Shown here: positions 42,230 through 50,808 of the stretch, in pieces
Layout of the letters: each line of letters starts with the position of its first letter
How positions within the stretch are numbered: the first letter of the stretch is position 1
Assembly (NCBI RefSeq): GCF_030409685.1
Contig: NZ_JAUFQJ010000015.1
Location: 434,001 to 498,000, forward strand
Source: Ferruginibacter paludis
GTDB taxonomy: Bacteria; Bacteroidota; Bacteroidia; Chitinophagales; Chitinophagaceae
Length of the DNA: 64,000 bases
Direction of reading: 5' to 3'
Notes under the pieces: generated by a model
What the model was told of the DNA's origin: nothing
Database searches by the model: none
What the model saw: only the letters and a program-made list of their open reading frames with translations
Position numbers and translations under genes: made by a program

Positions 42230-42977
42230 TTGTTTGTAATAATTTTGGGGGGTGAATCAGGTAACGGTAATAGTATGATAATCCGGCAATGGCTGTTAAT
42301 TGTATGGTAGACAAACCGGCAACAACAATATCCGATGGCTTGATAAACTCCTGTAAAAACCGGTAAGCGATATATGCAATCATGAAAATTTTAAACCTGG
42401 CGCCTTCGGCCAACACATATCTTTTTTCAACTTGTTGCAGGCCAATCCAAAGTACAATTAAAAATACAATTTCATATAAACTTACCGGGTGGCGCAGTAT
42501 TCCATCGCCTAAATTCATTCCCGTAAAAAATGTAGTAGGTGTACCATAAGTTTCCTCATAAACGCCCATACTAAAACAACCAATCCGGCCAATAATGAGC
42601 GCCAGTATCATCGGGTAAGTAAACAGATCCCCGCTGCTTCGTTTTTCGCCAATTAATTTCTTTACCAGTTCTACGCCAAACAAGCCGCCTAGAAAGCCAC
42701 CTAATACGGTTTTGTTGGTGTAGATATATTGCCAGGTATTTTTTGTCGTAAGTAGTTCGTGTGGTTTTTCAAGCGCACCAATCAGGCGGCTTCCTATCAA
42801 TGCCCCAAAAATAGCCCCGATTAATATCCAGGTTCTGGTATTTGATTCTATAGTATCACCTTGTTTTTTTTTGAGGAATAAAAAATACCTGAAACCAATA
42901 AAAAATCCTGCCGTTTCCAGCACAGCATGCAGTGGCAGATTGCTTTTCCCAAAATGAATTACTACCGGAAATTGCAT
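42201..42977 (-). CDS. Lgt-like integral membrane protein (catalytic His missing)
   Basis: A 258-residue membrane protein with about seven helices, related to prolipoprotein diacylglyceryl transferase. GRIGCFSMGVYEETYGTP (residues 130-147) and HPVSLYE correspond to the Lgt signature and C-terminal motif. The H-G-G loop of Lgt (His103 in E. coli) is L-G-G here (TVLGGFLGGLFGVEL), and the N-x-E after GR-x-G is replaced. It is therefore probably not a true Lgt, and may handle phosphatidylglycerol or another lipid. It is the first gene of the operon and overlaps the radical SAM gene by 29 bases, so the two should act together. Confidence 0.82.
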   Translation of the reverse strand: MQFPVVIHFGKSNLPLHAVLETAGFFIGFRYFLFLKKKQGDTIESNTRTWILIGAIFGALIGSRLIGALEKPHELLTTKNTWQYIYTNKTVLGGFLGGLFGVELVKKLIGEKRSSGDLFTYPMILALIIGRIGCFSMGVYEETYGTPTTFFTGMNLGDGILRHPVSLYEIVFLIVLWIGLQQVEKRYVLAEGARFKIFMIAYIAYRFLQEFIKPSDIVVAGLSTIQLTAIAGLSYYYRYLIHPPKLLQTNASTPLHLL

Positions 42978-43294
42978 GTGAATTAGTTTGGCATTAGCCT
43001 ACAGGCTGTAATATTTTAAAAGCAATGATACTATTATTTGAACAAAATATTTAAGCTACATATTGCTGATGGTCAGATCAATCTTTGATTATAGTACACT
43101 ATTTAGTAATGATTTATTTAAGAGGGCAGTTCTAAAATGAGGATTATTAAAAAGACTGGATGGCGTAAGGAAAATCTCCCTGATTAAATAAAACTGGTTT
43201 CCTTAAATAATGCACAACTTTTAACGTTGTACATTTGTTAGAATCACCGTGTAAAGCGCCTGAAATAGTAACTTTGCACCGCAAAAAGTAAACA
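42978..43294. other. Divergent intergenic region between the Lgt-like gene and dxs
   Basis: About 320 bases with no supportable gene. An imperfect hairpin TGCACAAC..GTTGTACA lies near 43211-43233. The dxs -7 element TAACTTTG is at 43269-43276. No promoter of the minus-strand operon is clear. Confidence 0.55.
43269..43276 (+). promoter_or_regulatory. -7 element of dxs
   Basis: TAACTTTG matches TAnnTTTG, 18 bases before the dxs ATG. The nearest TTTG (43234-43237) is too far for a standard -33. Confidence 0.45.
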
Positions 43295-45229
43295 ATGGAT
43301 ATCAAAGCCGGCAAACTGTTAAGTGAAATCAATAGCCCTGATGACCTTAAAAAACTAAGCAAAGAACAATTGCACCTGGTTTGTGACGAACTGAGGCAAT
43401 ACATCATCGACGTTGTAAGTGTGCATGGTGGCCACTTTGCTGCCAGTTTAGGTGTGGTGGAATTGAGCGTTGCACTGCATTATATCTTCAACACACCATA
43501 CGACCAGCTGGTATGGGATGTAGGTCACCAGGCCTACGGGCATAAAATTTTAACAGGCAGGCGGGATCAGTTTCCTACCAACAGAAAATACCATGGCTTA
43601 AGCGGTTTCCCCAACAGGAACGAAAGTGAATATGATACATTTGGAGTAGGACACTCGTCAACCTCCATCAGTGCGGCTTTAGGAATGGCAATGGCCAGTT
43701 ATTATAAAGGGGAGAAAGACCGTCAGCATATAGCCGTAATTGGCGACGGCGCAATGACGGCAGGTCTCGCTTTTGAAGCTATGAATCACGCCGGCATTGC
43801 CAATAGTAACCTGCTCATTATTTTGAACGATAACTGCATGAGCATTGACCCCAATGTGGGTGCGTTAAAAGAATACCTTACTGATATTACCACCTCGCAT
43901 ACCTACAATAAAGTAAAGGATGATGTTTGGAACCTGCTGGGAAAATTACCCGTGGGAACGACGTTTTCCCGCTCTATGGCGCAAAAATTAACCGATGGTT
44001 TAAAAGGCATGGTCAGCAGCAGCGCCAATTTATTTGAAGCACTTAACCTGCGTTATTTTGGTCCTATTGATGGACATAATATTACCAAGCTTGTTGACAC
44101 TTTATCTGATCTTAAAAATATTCCCGGCCCTAAATTATTGCACATAAAAACGGTGAAAGGTAAAGGGTACGAGCTGGCAGAAAAAGACCAAACCAAATGG
44201 CATGCCCCAGGCCTGTTTGATAAAGTAACCGGCGAAATACAAAAGAAAAAATTTGACATTCCTCAGCCGCCCAAATACCAGGATGTATTTGGCTATACCA
44301 TTATTGAGCTGGCTGAAATGAATGATAAGATTATGGGAATTACCCCGGCAATGCCGAGTGGATCTTCCTTAAAATACATGATGGAAAAAATGCCCGACCG
44401 CGCTTTTGACGTCGGCATTTGCGAACAACATGCCGTAACCCTGAGCGCTGGCCTGGCAACACAGGGCATGCGGGTATTCTGCAATATTTATTCCTCCTTC
44501 ATGCAAAGGGCATATGATATGGTAGTGCATGATGTAGCCATACAAAAACTACCGGTAGTGTTTTGCTTAGACAGGGCAGGCCTTGTAGGCGAAGACGGCG
44601 CCACGCATCACGGTTGTTATGATATAGCCTATATGCGTTGCATACCCAACATGATTATCAGTGCACCGATGAATGAAAAGGAATTGCGCAACCTGATGTA
44701 CACATCGCAATTAACAACTACTACCAATCCTTTTGTTATTCGTTACCCACGCGGCGAAGGCACTATGCCTGAATGGAAAACGCCATTTGAAGAAATTCAG
44801 ATTGGCAAGGGAAGAAAATTAAGAGATGGACAGGATGTAGCGATTCTTTCTTTTGGTCATCCCGGTAATTTTGCTGCCGCTGCAATACGTGATGTAAAAG
44901 CAGAAGGCATTAACCCAGCGCATTATGACATGCGTTTTGTAAAGCCCATTGATGAAGAACTGCTTCATGAAGTATTCAGCAAATTCAACAAAATAATTAC
45001 CATTGAAGATGGAACCGTTGTGGGCGGTTTTGGTTCGGCTGTACTGGAATTTATGAATGGCAACGGATACAAAGCCGATGTAAAAATCATGGGTATTCCT
45101 GACCGCCTGGTAGAGCATGGTTCTGTGAAGCAACTGTACGATGAAATCGGCCTTGATGCCAATGCTATTGCTGCGACATTGAGAGAGATGGTAAAGGATA
45201 AGGTAACTGTTGCTACAACTTTCCAGTAA
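43295..45229 (+). CDS. dxs: 1-deoxy-D-xylulose-5-phosphate synthase
   Basis: DXS condenses pyruvate and glyceraldehyde 3-phosphate, the first and often limiting step of the MEP isoprenoid pathway, with thiamine diphosphate. The 644-residue enzyme has the GDGAMTAGLAFEAMNHAG TPP site (about residues 150-167), the central transketolase-like domain with DRAGLVGEDGATHHG and the C-terminal domain ending in KVTVATTFQ. IspG from the same pathway lies at 13757-15739. Length and order are normal. Confidence 0.97.
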   Translation: MDIKAGKLLSEINSPDDLKKLSKEQLHLVCDELRQYIIDVVSVHGGHFAASLGVVELSVALHYIFNTPYDQLVWDVGHQAYGHKILTGRRDQFPTNRKYHGLSGFPNRNESEYDTFGVGHSSTSISAALGMAMASYYKGEKDRQHIAVIGDGAMTAGLAFEAMNHAGIANSNLLIILNDNCMSIDPNVGALKEYLTDITTSHTYNKVKDDVWNLLGKLPVGTTFSRSMAQKLTDGLKGMVSSSANLFEALNLRYFGPIDGHNITKLVDTLSDLKNIPGPKLLHIKTVKGKGYELAEKDQTKWHAPGLFDKVTGEIQKKKFDIPQPPKYQDVFGYTIIELAEMNDKIMGITPAMPSGSSLKYMMEKMPDRAFDVGICEQHAVTLSAGLATQGMRVFCNIYSSFMQRAYDMVVHDVAIQKLPVVFCLDRAGLVGEDGATHHGCYDIAYMRCIPNMIISAPMNEKELRNLMYTSQLTTTTNPFVIRYPRGEGTMPEWKTPFEEIQIGKGRKLRDGQDVAILSFGHPGNFAAAAIRDVKAEGINPAHYDMRFVKPIDEELLHEVFSKFNKIITIEDGTVVGGFGSAVLEFMNGNGYKADVKIMGIPDRLVEHGSVKQLYDEIGLDANAIAATLREMVKDKVTVATTFQ

Positions 45230-45275
45230 AGCTTAATCTCATCGCATTTGATAATTTTAGCCATGCAGTTGTGCT

Positions 45276-45309
45276 CCTATTTAGCTTCATTGGCGTCGCA
45301 CTCCTGTAC
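45276..45309 (-). repeat. Copy A of the 34-base dispersed repeat
   Basis: Read on the minus strand it begins GTACAGGAGTGCGACGCC and ends GCTAAATAGG, aligning with copy C (10290-10323) at about 26 of 34 positions. It lies 47 bases after dxs. Confidence 0.6.
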
Positions 45310-45549
45310 ATTTTTTTATTATTGAAGATTTTTCATGCGGTTCATAGAGCAAAAACTTCTAAATACATTACAGCTACAATAATTGTTGCAAACAATATGG
45401 CAACTGAATTTATTATCACAGTATTGAATTTAAACTAATTCATTCAAGGTATACCTGACTCCAATTAAAGTATTGTTTCAGGAGATTTTCATCAAACCTC
45501 TACATCTACCCCTGCAATTTGCTCTCCGGTAAAGTCCGGTAAAACTGAT

Positions 45550-45557
45550 TAACTTTG
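45550..45557 (+). promoter_or_regulatory. -7 element of rbfA
   Basis: TAACTTTG matches TAnnTTTG, 20 bases before ATG 45578. No -33 TTTG stands at 17-20 bases. Confidence 0.4.
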
Positions 45558-45577
45558 CATCTTATAGCAACTACACA

Positions 45578-45970
45578 ATGACAACAGAAACAAAACGACA
45601 AAAACAAGTGGCCGGGCTGATTAATGAAGAACTCAATGATATTTTTCGTCGTATGGGTATGACTATGATGGATGGCGGTATGATTTCCATTTCATCTGTA
45701 AAAATTACACCGGATCTATTTGAAGCCAGAGTTTATCTCAGCATGTTCCAGGTAAAAGATACACAGGCCTGTTTATTAAAATTTGAAGAGAAAAATAAAG
45801 AAATTCGCAAGGAACTGGGCACCCGCGTTCGCCACCAGTTGCGAAGCATTCCCGAGCTTAAATTTTTTATTGACGATACGCTTGACTATGTGTTTAAAAT
45901 GGAAGAGTTATTTGAAAAAATAAAAAAAGACGAAGGCGCTGAACCAAAACAAACGAATGAAGGCGAATAA
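45578..45970 (+). CDS. rbfA: Ribosome-binding factor A
   Basis: RbfA is a 30S subunit maturation factor acting on the 5' helix of 16S rRNA. The 130-residue product has the KH-type fold: KRQKQVAGLINEELNDIFRR, ISSVKITPDLFEARVYLSMF, LGTRVRHQLRSIPELKFFIDDTLDY. The acidic tail (KKDEGAEPKQTNEGE) is usual. It precedes the ABC permease gene by 54 bases in the same direction, a common Bacteroidota pair. Confidence 0.94.
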   Translation: MTTETKRQKQVAGLINEELNDIFRRMGMTMMDGGMISISSVKITPDLFEARVYLSMFQVKDTQACLLKFEEKNKEIRKELGTRVRHQLRSIPELKFFIDDTLDYVFKMEELFEKIKKDEGAEPKQTNEGE

Positions 45971-46024
45971 AAATCACAATCAATTTTTTAACTGCTAAAT
46001 AATCCGCCGCGGTGGAGACAGGAT

Positions 46025-47248
46025 ATGTATTTAACTTTTGCGTGGCGGTATTTCAAAGCTAAAAAAAGTGCCAACGCCATCAATATCATTTCCTGGGTAA
46101 CGGTTGGCGTAATAACCTTCGCCATCGCCTGTCAAATACTTGTACTAAGTGTTTTCAACGGTTTTGAAGGGTTGGTAAAATCTTTGTACGCTTCATTTTA
46201 CGCAGACATAAAAATTATTCCCACCAAAGGAAAAACATTTACACTAACCAACAACCAAGTTAAATTAATAAAACAGCAGCCGGGAATAGCTGCCGTTTCT
46301 TTAATTGCCGAAGACAAAGCATTGTTGCAAAATGAAGATCTGCAAACAATTGTATTTCTGAAAGGAGTTGACAGTAATTACGAAAATGTAACCGGGGTGG
46401 CAGCCAAGACTTACCAGGGAAAGTTTAATACAGGTACCATTGATGAGCCGGGTTTAATTGTTGGTGCCGGAATACAAAATGCCGCTGCCGTCAATGTTGA
46501 TGCTGCTTTCAAAGCATCCACCCTCACACTTATCTTACCCAAAAAAGGAAAGGTCACTACATCAGATCCAATGCAGTCCATCAGCGAAGGCACGGTTAAA
46601 GCAACCGGTGTATTTGCCATTCAGCAGGATTTTGACAATAAATACGCCATCACCAATATCGATTTTGTAAAACAGCAAATGGGTTTCGGTACAGATGAAT
46701 ACAGCAGTGCTGAAATAAAAATCAACAGCCAGTTAAGTGCCGTCGACATCCAAGCGCAACTCGGTTCGTTATTAGGAACTAACTATACTGTACAAACAAA
46801 ATATCAGCAAAATGCCAACCTGTACAATACAATGCGTATGGAAAAATGGATTATTTACGCGGTACTCACACTGATACTTTTTATTGCTGCTTTTAACATG
46901 GTAAGCGCATTAACTATGCTGGTGCTGGAAAAACAAAAAGACATCAGCGTTTTGCAGAGTATGGGAGCTGATAAAAGTATGATATTGAAAATTTTTCTCA
47001 GTGAAGGCTTGTTGCTTGCAGGAATTGGTACAGTAACGGGTATTTTGCTCGCACTGATTGTTTGCCTGTTGCAGGTAAGTTTTAAAATAGTCAAATTACA
47101 GGGTGGCTCCTTTCTGATAGATTATTTTCCGGTACAACTCCAGTTAACAGATTTTATACTTGTTGGTTTAACAGGAACACTCATCGCCTTCCTGGCTTCC
47201 TGGTTGCCCGCCCGCAAAGCTGCGAGGCAACTGATTGAATTACGATAA
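46025..47248 (+). CDS. LolC/LolE-like ABC transporter permease
   Basis: A 407-residue permease with a first helix (about 18-42), a large extracytoplasmic domain (about 45-265) and a C-terminal block of three helices (IIYAVLTLILFIAAFNMVSAL; LFLSEGLLLAGIGTVTGILLALIVCLLQV; LQLTDFILVGLTGTLIAFLASWLP). LEKQKDISVLQSMGADKSMI between them is the coupling region of the FtsX-like permease family. LolC/E members extract lipoproteins from the inner membrane for transport outward; the ATPase is not adjacent. The terminator at 47270-47297 ends the operon with rbfA. Confidence 0.85.
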   Translation: MYLTFAWRYFKAKKSANAINIISWVTVGVITFAIACQILVLSVFNGFEGLVKSLYASFYADIKIIPTKGKTFTLTNNQVKLIKQQPGIAAVSLIAEDKALLQNEDLQTIVFLKGVDSNYENVTGVAAKTYQGKFNTGTIDEPGLIVGAGIQNAAAVNVDAAFKASTLTLILPKKGKVTTSDPMQSISEGTVKATGVFAIQQDFDNKYAITNIDFVKQQMGFGTDEYSSAEIKINSQLSAVDIQAQLGSLLGTNYTVQTKYQQNANLYNTMRMEKWIIYAVLTLILFIAAFNMVSALTMLVLEKQKDISVLQSMGADKSMILKIFLSEGLLLAGIGTVTGILLALIVCLLQVSFKIVKLQGGSFLIDYFPVQLQLTDFILVGLTGTLIAFLASWLPARKAARQLIELR

Positions 47249-47269
47249 CAATCTGAAATAAACAGCATA

Positions 47270-47297
47270 AAAAAGCTTCCGTTGCAGGAAGCTTTTT
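47270..47297 (+). terminator. Rho-independent terminator between the permease and transketolase genes
   Basis: Perfect 11-base stem AAAAAGCTTCC (47270-47280) and GGAAGCTTTTT (47287-47297) with a six-base loop. It can serve both convergent genes. Confidence 0.85.
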
Positions 47298-47347
47298 CTT
47301 AAATATCTAAACCTGTATTCATTAAACAACAGGCAATAAAATCATTC

Positions 47348-48184
47348 TTAATAATCTCCCATTGTTTCAGGTAGCTGCGCCAGGGCTTTTTGCAATTGTT
47401 CGTCATTGGGTGCAATTCCGTGCCATTCATGGCTTCCCTCCATAAAATCAACTCCTTTACCCATGGAAGTTTTCATCAAAATAACAACGGGTTTACCTTT
47501 TCCTGAAAGCGATTTAGCCTTCTTCAATCCGGCCACAATTTCATCCATATCGTTTCCCTTGTCCAGATGAACCACTTCCCAGCCAAAGGCAGTAAACTTG
47601 CCTGCCAAATCACCCAGGCTCATTACTTTATCTGTCGGGCCATCTATCTGCTGACCATTCCAGTCAATTGTTGAAATTAAATTATCTACTTTTTTGTGGG
47701 CAGCAAAAAGAATCGCTTCCCAGTTCTGTCCTTCATCCAGCTCTCCGTCTCCGTGTAAAGAATAAACGGTGGACGAATCATTATTCAGCTTTTTTGCTAA
47801 AGCCGCACCCAAAGCTACACTCATTCCCTGGCCCAAAGAGCCACTCGCAATACGCACGCCGGGTAAATGTTCATGGGTGGTAGGGTGTCCTTGCAAGCGG
47901 CTGTTTAATTTTCTAAACGTGGCCAGTTCCTGTATAGGAAAATAGCCGCTTCTTGCCAAAACACTATAAAAAACCGGTGAAATATGGCCGTTGCTTAAAA
48001 AAAACAGGTCTTCGCCTTCCCCGTTCATATCAAACGCGGGATTGTGTTTCATAATATCAAAATACAAAGCGGTTAAATAGTCTGCACATCCTAACGATCC
48101 GCCCGGGTGGCCACTTTGAACGGCATGAACCATTCGTACAATATCTCGTCTTACCTGGCTGGCTGTTTCTTTTAAATTGGTCAT
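47348..48184 (-). CDS. Transketolase, N-terminal (thiamine-binding) half
   Basis: A 278-residue protein equal to the first domain of transketolase. It contains the GHPGG start (25-29), the thiamine diphosphate motif GDGE (145-148) in SLHGDGELDEGQNWEA, and the conserved GSLGQGMSVALGAA. Bacteroidota often split transketolase into two genes, and the second half (pyrimidine-binding and C-terminal domains) is required for activity. It is not adjacent here; the downstream neighbour (permease) runs the other way. The frame ends cleanly (GDY, TAA), so this is a natural half-gene rather than a truncation. Confidence 0.9.
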   Translation of the reverse strand: MTNLKETASQVRRDIVRMVHAVQSGHPGGSLGCADYLTALYFDIMKHNPAFDMNGEGEDLFFLSNGHISPVFYSVLARSGYFPIQELATFRKLNSRLQGHPTTHEHLPGVRIASGSLGQGMSVALGAALAKKLNNDSSTVYSLHGDGELDEGQNWEAILFAAHKKVDNLISTIDWNGQQIDGPTDKVMSLGDLAGKFTAFGWEVVHLDKGNDMDEIVAGLKKAKSLSGKGKPVVILMKTSMGKGVDFMEGSHEWHGIAPNDEQLQKALAQLPETMGDY

Positions 48185-48202
48185 TTTTTAAATTTTTGTA
48201 TG

Positions 48203-48233
48203 CAAACCTACTTCAATTAGTATCATCTCCAAA
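48203..48233 (-). promoter_or_regulatory. Bacteroidota-type promoter of the transketolase half-gene
   Basis: On the minus strand TTTG (plus 48230-48233), a 19-base spacer and TAGGTTTG (plus 48203-48210) match the consensus exactly. The predicted start is about 13 bases before the ATG. Confidence 0.7.
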
Positions 48234-48451
48234 GTAAAAAAAAATATGTATGAGCCCCATTAATAATAAGTTCATAATTTATGCGTTAATTTGCTGTAAA
48301 ATTGTTCGGTTTAAAAATTGTTTTTTATTTAATCAGTCAATATAAGATTTACCATTCATACCATATGCTTGTAAGTTGCTTGCTGTATTCCGATAATTTT
48401 AGCCTTTTTTAGGTATTTAGTTGTAATCATTACCATATTAATCGTGCATGC

Positions 48452-49576
48452 ATGGATAACATAATACTCAGTTTCGGCCTGGCATTCCTGATTACATTTT
48501 TCGCTATCCCCATTATTATCGAAGTGGCAAGGCGAAAAAAATTATTTGACGAACCTGATGAGCGGAAAGTTCACAAAATGGTTATTCCCACGCTGGGCGG
48601 CCTTGGAATTTTTGGTGGATTTATTTTAGCCACCCTCATCGGTTCCCCTGAAGGCAGTCATGAGTTACAGTATTTTGTTGCATCAGCCATTGTAATTTTT
48701 TTTCTAGGTATTAAAGATGATATTTTAGTGCTTTCGCCTGCCAAAAAATTCATAGGTCAACTCATTGCTGCTGGTATAATAATTAAATTTGGCGGTGTTC
48801 GCATAATGGATATGCATGGCTTTTTAGGTATCACTGTCATTCCTCAAGTTGCCGGTATTGTATTAACCCTATTTACGGTTATCGTTATAATTAATTCTTT
48901 TAATTTAATCGATGGTGTTGATGGGTTGGCAGGCAGCCTTGGGCTATTAACATCCCTTGTTTTTGGTATCTACTTTTTTTATGCAGGCCAGTTGTTATAC
49001 TCTGTAATGGCACTATCACTTGCAGGAAGTCTTGTTGGTTTTTTATTATACAATCATTCTCCGGCTAAAATATTTATGGGCGATACAGGCTCCTTACTTA
49101 TTGGCCTGATCAATTCTATCCTGGTAATCAAATTTATCAACATTGCCGGTTCTCAGTCAGTACCTGTTCCATTAGAAGCCGCTCCTGCAATTGGGTTTGC
49201 TATATTAATTGTTCCCTTGTTTGATACCCTTCGGGTATTCGCGTTACGCATTTTCAACAAGCGTTCTCCATTTAGCCCCGACAGAAATCATGTACACCAT
49301 TTTTTACTACAATTTGGTTTTAGTCATCGTAAAATAACGCTTCTTTGTGTAGGGTCAAACATAGGTTTGCTCTTAACCGCTTACTTCCTGCGCAGCTTCG
49401 GCACAACCATAGTAGTAGGCATATTAATGATTGTTTCCTGTGCCTTCACTGCGGTGATTTATTATAGCAGGCCAAAAAAGAAGGTAACCGAAATGAAAGA
49501 TACCAATACAAAAATGCCGGTCGTTAAATATCGCAAAATGACACCTGTTATACCCAATTCCGTAGAAGTAAACTAA
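48452..49576 (+). CDS. MraY/WecA-family undecaprenyl-phosphate sugar-phosphotransferase
   Basis: A 374-residue membrane protein with about ten to eleven helices. The family motifs are present: VHKMVIPTLGGLGIFGGF, FFLGIKDDILVLSPAKKF (the DDxxD-like acidic site), NSFNLIDGVDGLAGSLG, AKIFMGDTGSLLIG and the histidine motif RNHVHHFLL. It transfers a sugar 1-phosphate to undecaprenyl phosphate to start a polysaccharide or lipid-linked glycan. It is the GT4-type WecA branch rather than true MraY, judged by HVHH. No polysaccharide cluster follows. Confidence 0.9.
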   Translation: MDNIILSFGLAFLITFFAIPIIIEVARRKKLFDEPDERKVHKMVIPTLGGLGIFGGFILATLIGSPEGSHELQYFVASAIVIFFLGIKDDILVLSPAKKFIGQLIAAGIIIKFGGVRIMDMHGFLGITVIPQVAGIVLTLFTVIVIINSFNLIDGVDGLAGSLGLLTSLVFGIYFFYAGQLLYSVMALSLAGSLVGFLLYNHSPAKIFMGDTGSLLIGLINSILVIKFINIAGSQSVPVPLEAAPAIGFAILIVPLFDTLRVFALRIFNKRSPFSPDRNHVHHFLLQFGFSHRKITLLCVGSNIGLLLTAYFLRSFGTTIVVGILMIVSCAFTAVIYYSRPKKKVTEMKDTNTKMPVVKYRKMTPVIPNSVEVN

Positions 49577-49606
49577 CTGCTTTTTTTCCACCTCATCATT
49601 TATTTA

Positions 49607-49635
49607 TTTGCTTATTGTTCTTTTCTTTAGTTTTG
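49607..49635 (+). promoter_or_regulatory. Bacteroidota-type promoter of frr
   Basis: TTTG at 49607-49610, a 17-base spacer and TAGTTTTG at 49628-49635 match TTTG/TAnnTTTG. The ATG of frr is 23 bases further on. Confidence 0.6.
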
Positions 49636-49657
49636 CATCCACTTAATTTTCTATTAT

Positions 49658-50221
49658 ATGTCAGAAGAATTAGAACTTGTTAAACTGGATACAGAATCCC
49701 TGATGAAAAAGGCGATTACACACCTTGAAACAGAATTGATAAAAATAAGGGCAGGTAAAGCCAACCCGAATATGCTGGATGGTATTGTTGCAGACTATTA
49801 CGGTTCTCCAACGCCGCTTGCACAAATTGCCAATATTTCTGTGCTGGATGCCCGTACTATTTCCGTTCAGCCCTGGGAAAAGAAGATGCTTCAACCAATT
49901 GAGCGGGCCATTATTGCCAGCAATATCGGCATCAACCCGCAGAATGATGGGAACTACATCCGTTTATTTTTGCCGCCACTGACAGAAGAAAGAAGGAGAG
50001 AGCTGGTAAAAAGATGTAATGGCGAAGGTGAGACCGGGAAGGTTTCTATCCGTAACATTCGCAGGGATGCCATTGAACAGATAAAGAAATTGCAAAAAGA
50101 CGGCTTAAGTGAAGATGCGGCCAAAGATGCGGAAGCAGACATACAGGAAAAGACCAACCGCTATATCACGTTGATTGAAAAACACCTGGAAGCCAAAGAA
50201 AAAGAAATTATGGTGGTATAA
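49658..50221 (+). CDS. frr: Ribosome recycling factor
   Basis: RRF, with EF-G, splits post-termination ribosomes. The 187-residue protein shows the three-helix stalk and hinge motifs: IKIRAGKANPNMLDGIVADYYG (first part), ISVLDARTISVQPWEKKML and LPPLTEERRRELVKRCNGEGE. Length is exact. The usual upstream partner pyrH (UMP kinase) is absent; instead frr has its own promoter at 49607-49635 and terminator at 50241-50284. Confidence 0.96.
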   Translation: MSEELELVKLDTESLMKKAITHLETELIKIRAGKANPNMLDGIVADYYGSPTPLAQIANISVLDARTISVQPWEKKMLQPIERAIIASNIGINPQNDGNYIRLFLPPLTEERRRELVKRCNGEGETGKVSIRNIRRDAIEQIKKLQKDGLSEDAAKDAEADIQEKTNRYITLIEKHLEAKEKEIMVV

Positions 50222-50240
50222 AAACCGGTTTTTAAAAATT

Positions 50241-50284
50241 AAAAATGGCGAAGCTGGGATAGTTCCAACCTTCGTCATTTTTTT
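50241..50284 (+). terminator. Rho-independent terminator of frr
   Basis: Stem AAAAATGGCGAAG (50241-50253) and CTTCGTCATTTTT (50270-50282, one G-T pair) ending in a T-run, 20 bases after the stop codon. Confidence 0.8.
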
Positions 50285-50301
50285 ATTCGCTAGCCGGACC
50301 T

Positions 50302-50739
50302 TTACAAAAAGTCTGGTAATGTATTGATCTCTTCCAGCTGTTGGTTGCAAAGCGTAAATGCATATCCATAAACACCGTTGGTAATTACCAGGTAAGGTAC
50401 CTGTAAATTGATATTATAACGGAGTGCCTGGCTTAATACCATGTTGTTTAACTCCACATTCATTTCCTTGCATTCAACCAGCATCCAGGGCTGCGTGTTT
50501 TTATCATACACCACAATATCAAAACGCTTTTTGATATCCCCCAGGTAAATTTCTTTTTCTATAGCAATTAATGCCGCCGGATATTTTTTGATTTGTATTA
50601 AATGCTGTAAAAAATTTTGTCTTACCCATTCTTCAGGTGTAAGCAAAACCCACTGTTTTCGTACTTCATCAAATATCATTTCTCTACCCGGTTCCTGTTT
50701 AATTTTAGCCTGGTAATCCGGGTATGTTATCTTTATCAT
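50302..50739 (-). CDS. HsdR_N-like PD-(D/E)XK nuclease-fold protein
   Basis: A 145-residue protein with the HSDR_N_2 domain (PF13588): QWVLLTPEEWVRQNFLQHLI, KRFDIVVYDKNTQPWMLVECKE (a D...E-x-K nuclease site) and SQALRYNINLQVPYLVITNG. In type I restriction enzymes this domain cuts DNA. Here it stands alone with no hsdM or hsdS nearby. Bacteroidota widely carry such a single gene, probably a housekeeping nuclease or nuclease-like protein. Its product is unknown. Confidence 0.85.
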   Translation of the reverse strand: MIKITYPDYQAKIKQEPGREMIFDEVRKQWVLLTPEEWVRQNFLQHLIQIKKYPAALIAIEKEIYLGDIKKRFDIVVYDKNTQPWMLVECKEMNVELNNMVLSQALRYNINLQVPYLVITNGVYGYAFTLCNQQLEEINTLPDFL

Positions 50740-50808
50740 CTGTTGTAAATAATATATTCTGTACTTTTATCAATGGCAAATAAACGAATAAACCGATAAA
50801 ACAAATAA

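Larger units (their letters stand above)
45230..45577. other. Intergenic region between dxs and rbfA
   Basis: About 350 bases. It carries copy A of the 34-base repeat (45276-45309, minus) and the rbfA -7 element TAACTTTG (45550-45557). A frame from a GTG at 45271 to TAA 45436-45438 gives 55 hydrophobic residues but lies over the repeat and has no ATG, so I do not call a gene. Confidence 0.55.

Noticed and set aside
45282..45300. Small protein reading starting at the ATG in CCATGCAG near 45264
   Set aside because: Only 20 codons and over a repeat; no support.
45271..45438. 55-residue hydrophobic frame with a GTG start between dxs and rbfA
   Set aside because: It has no ATG, lies over the dispersed repeat and matches no protein; AT-rich DNA gives hydrophobic chance frames.
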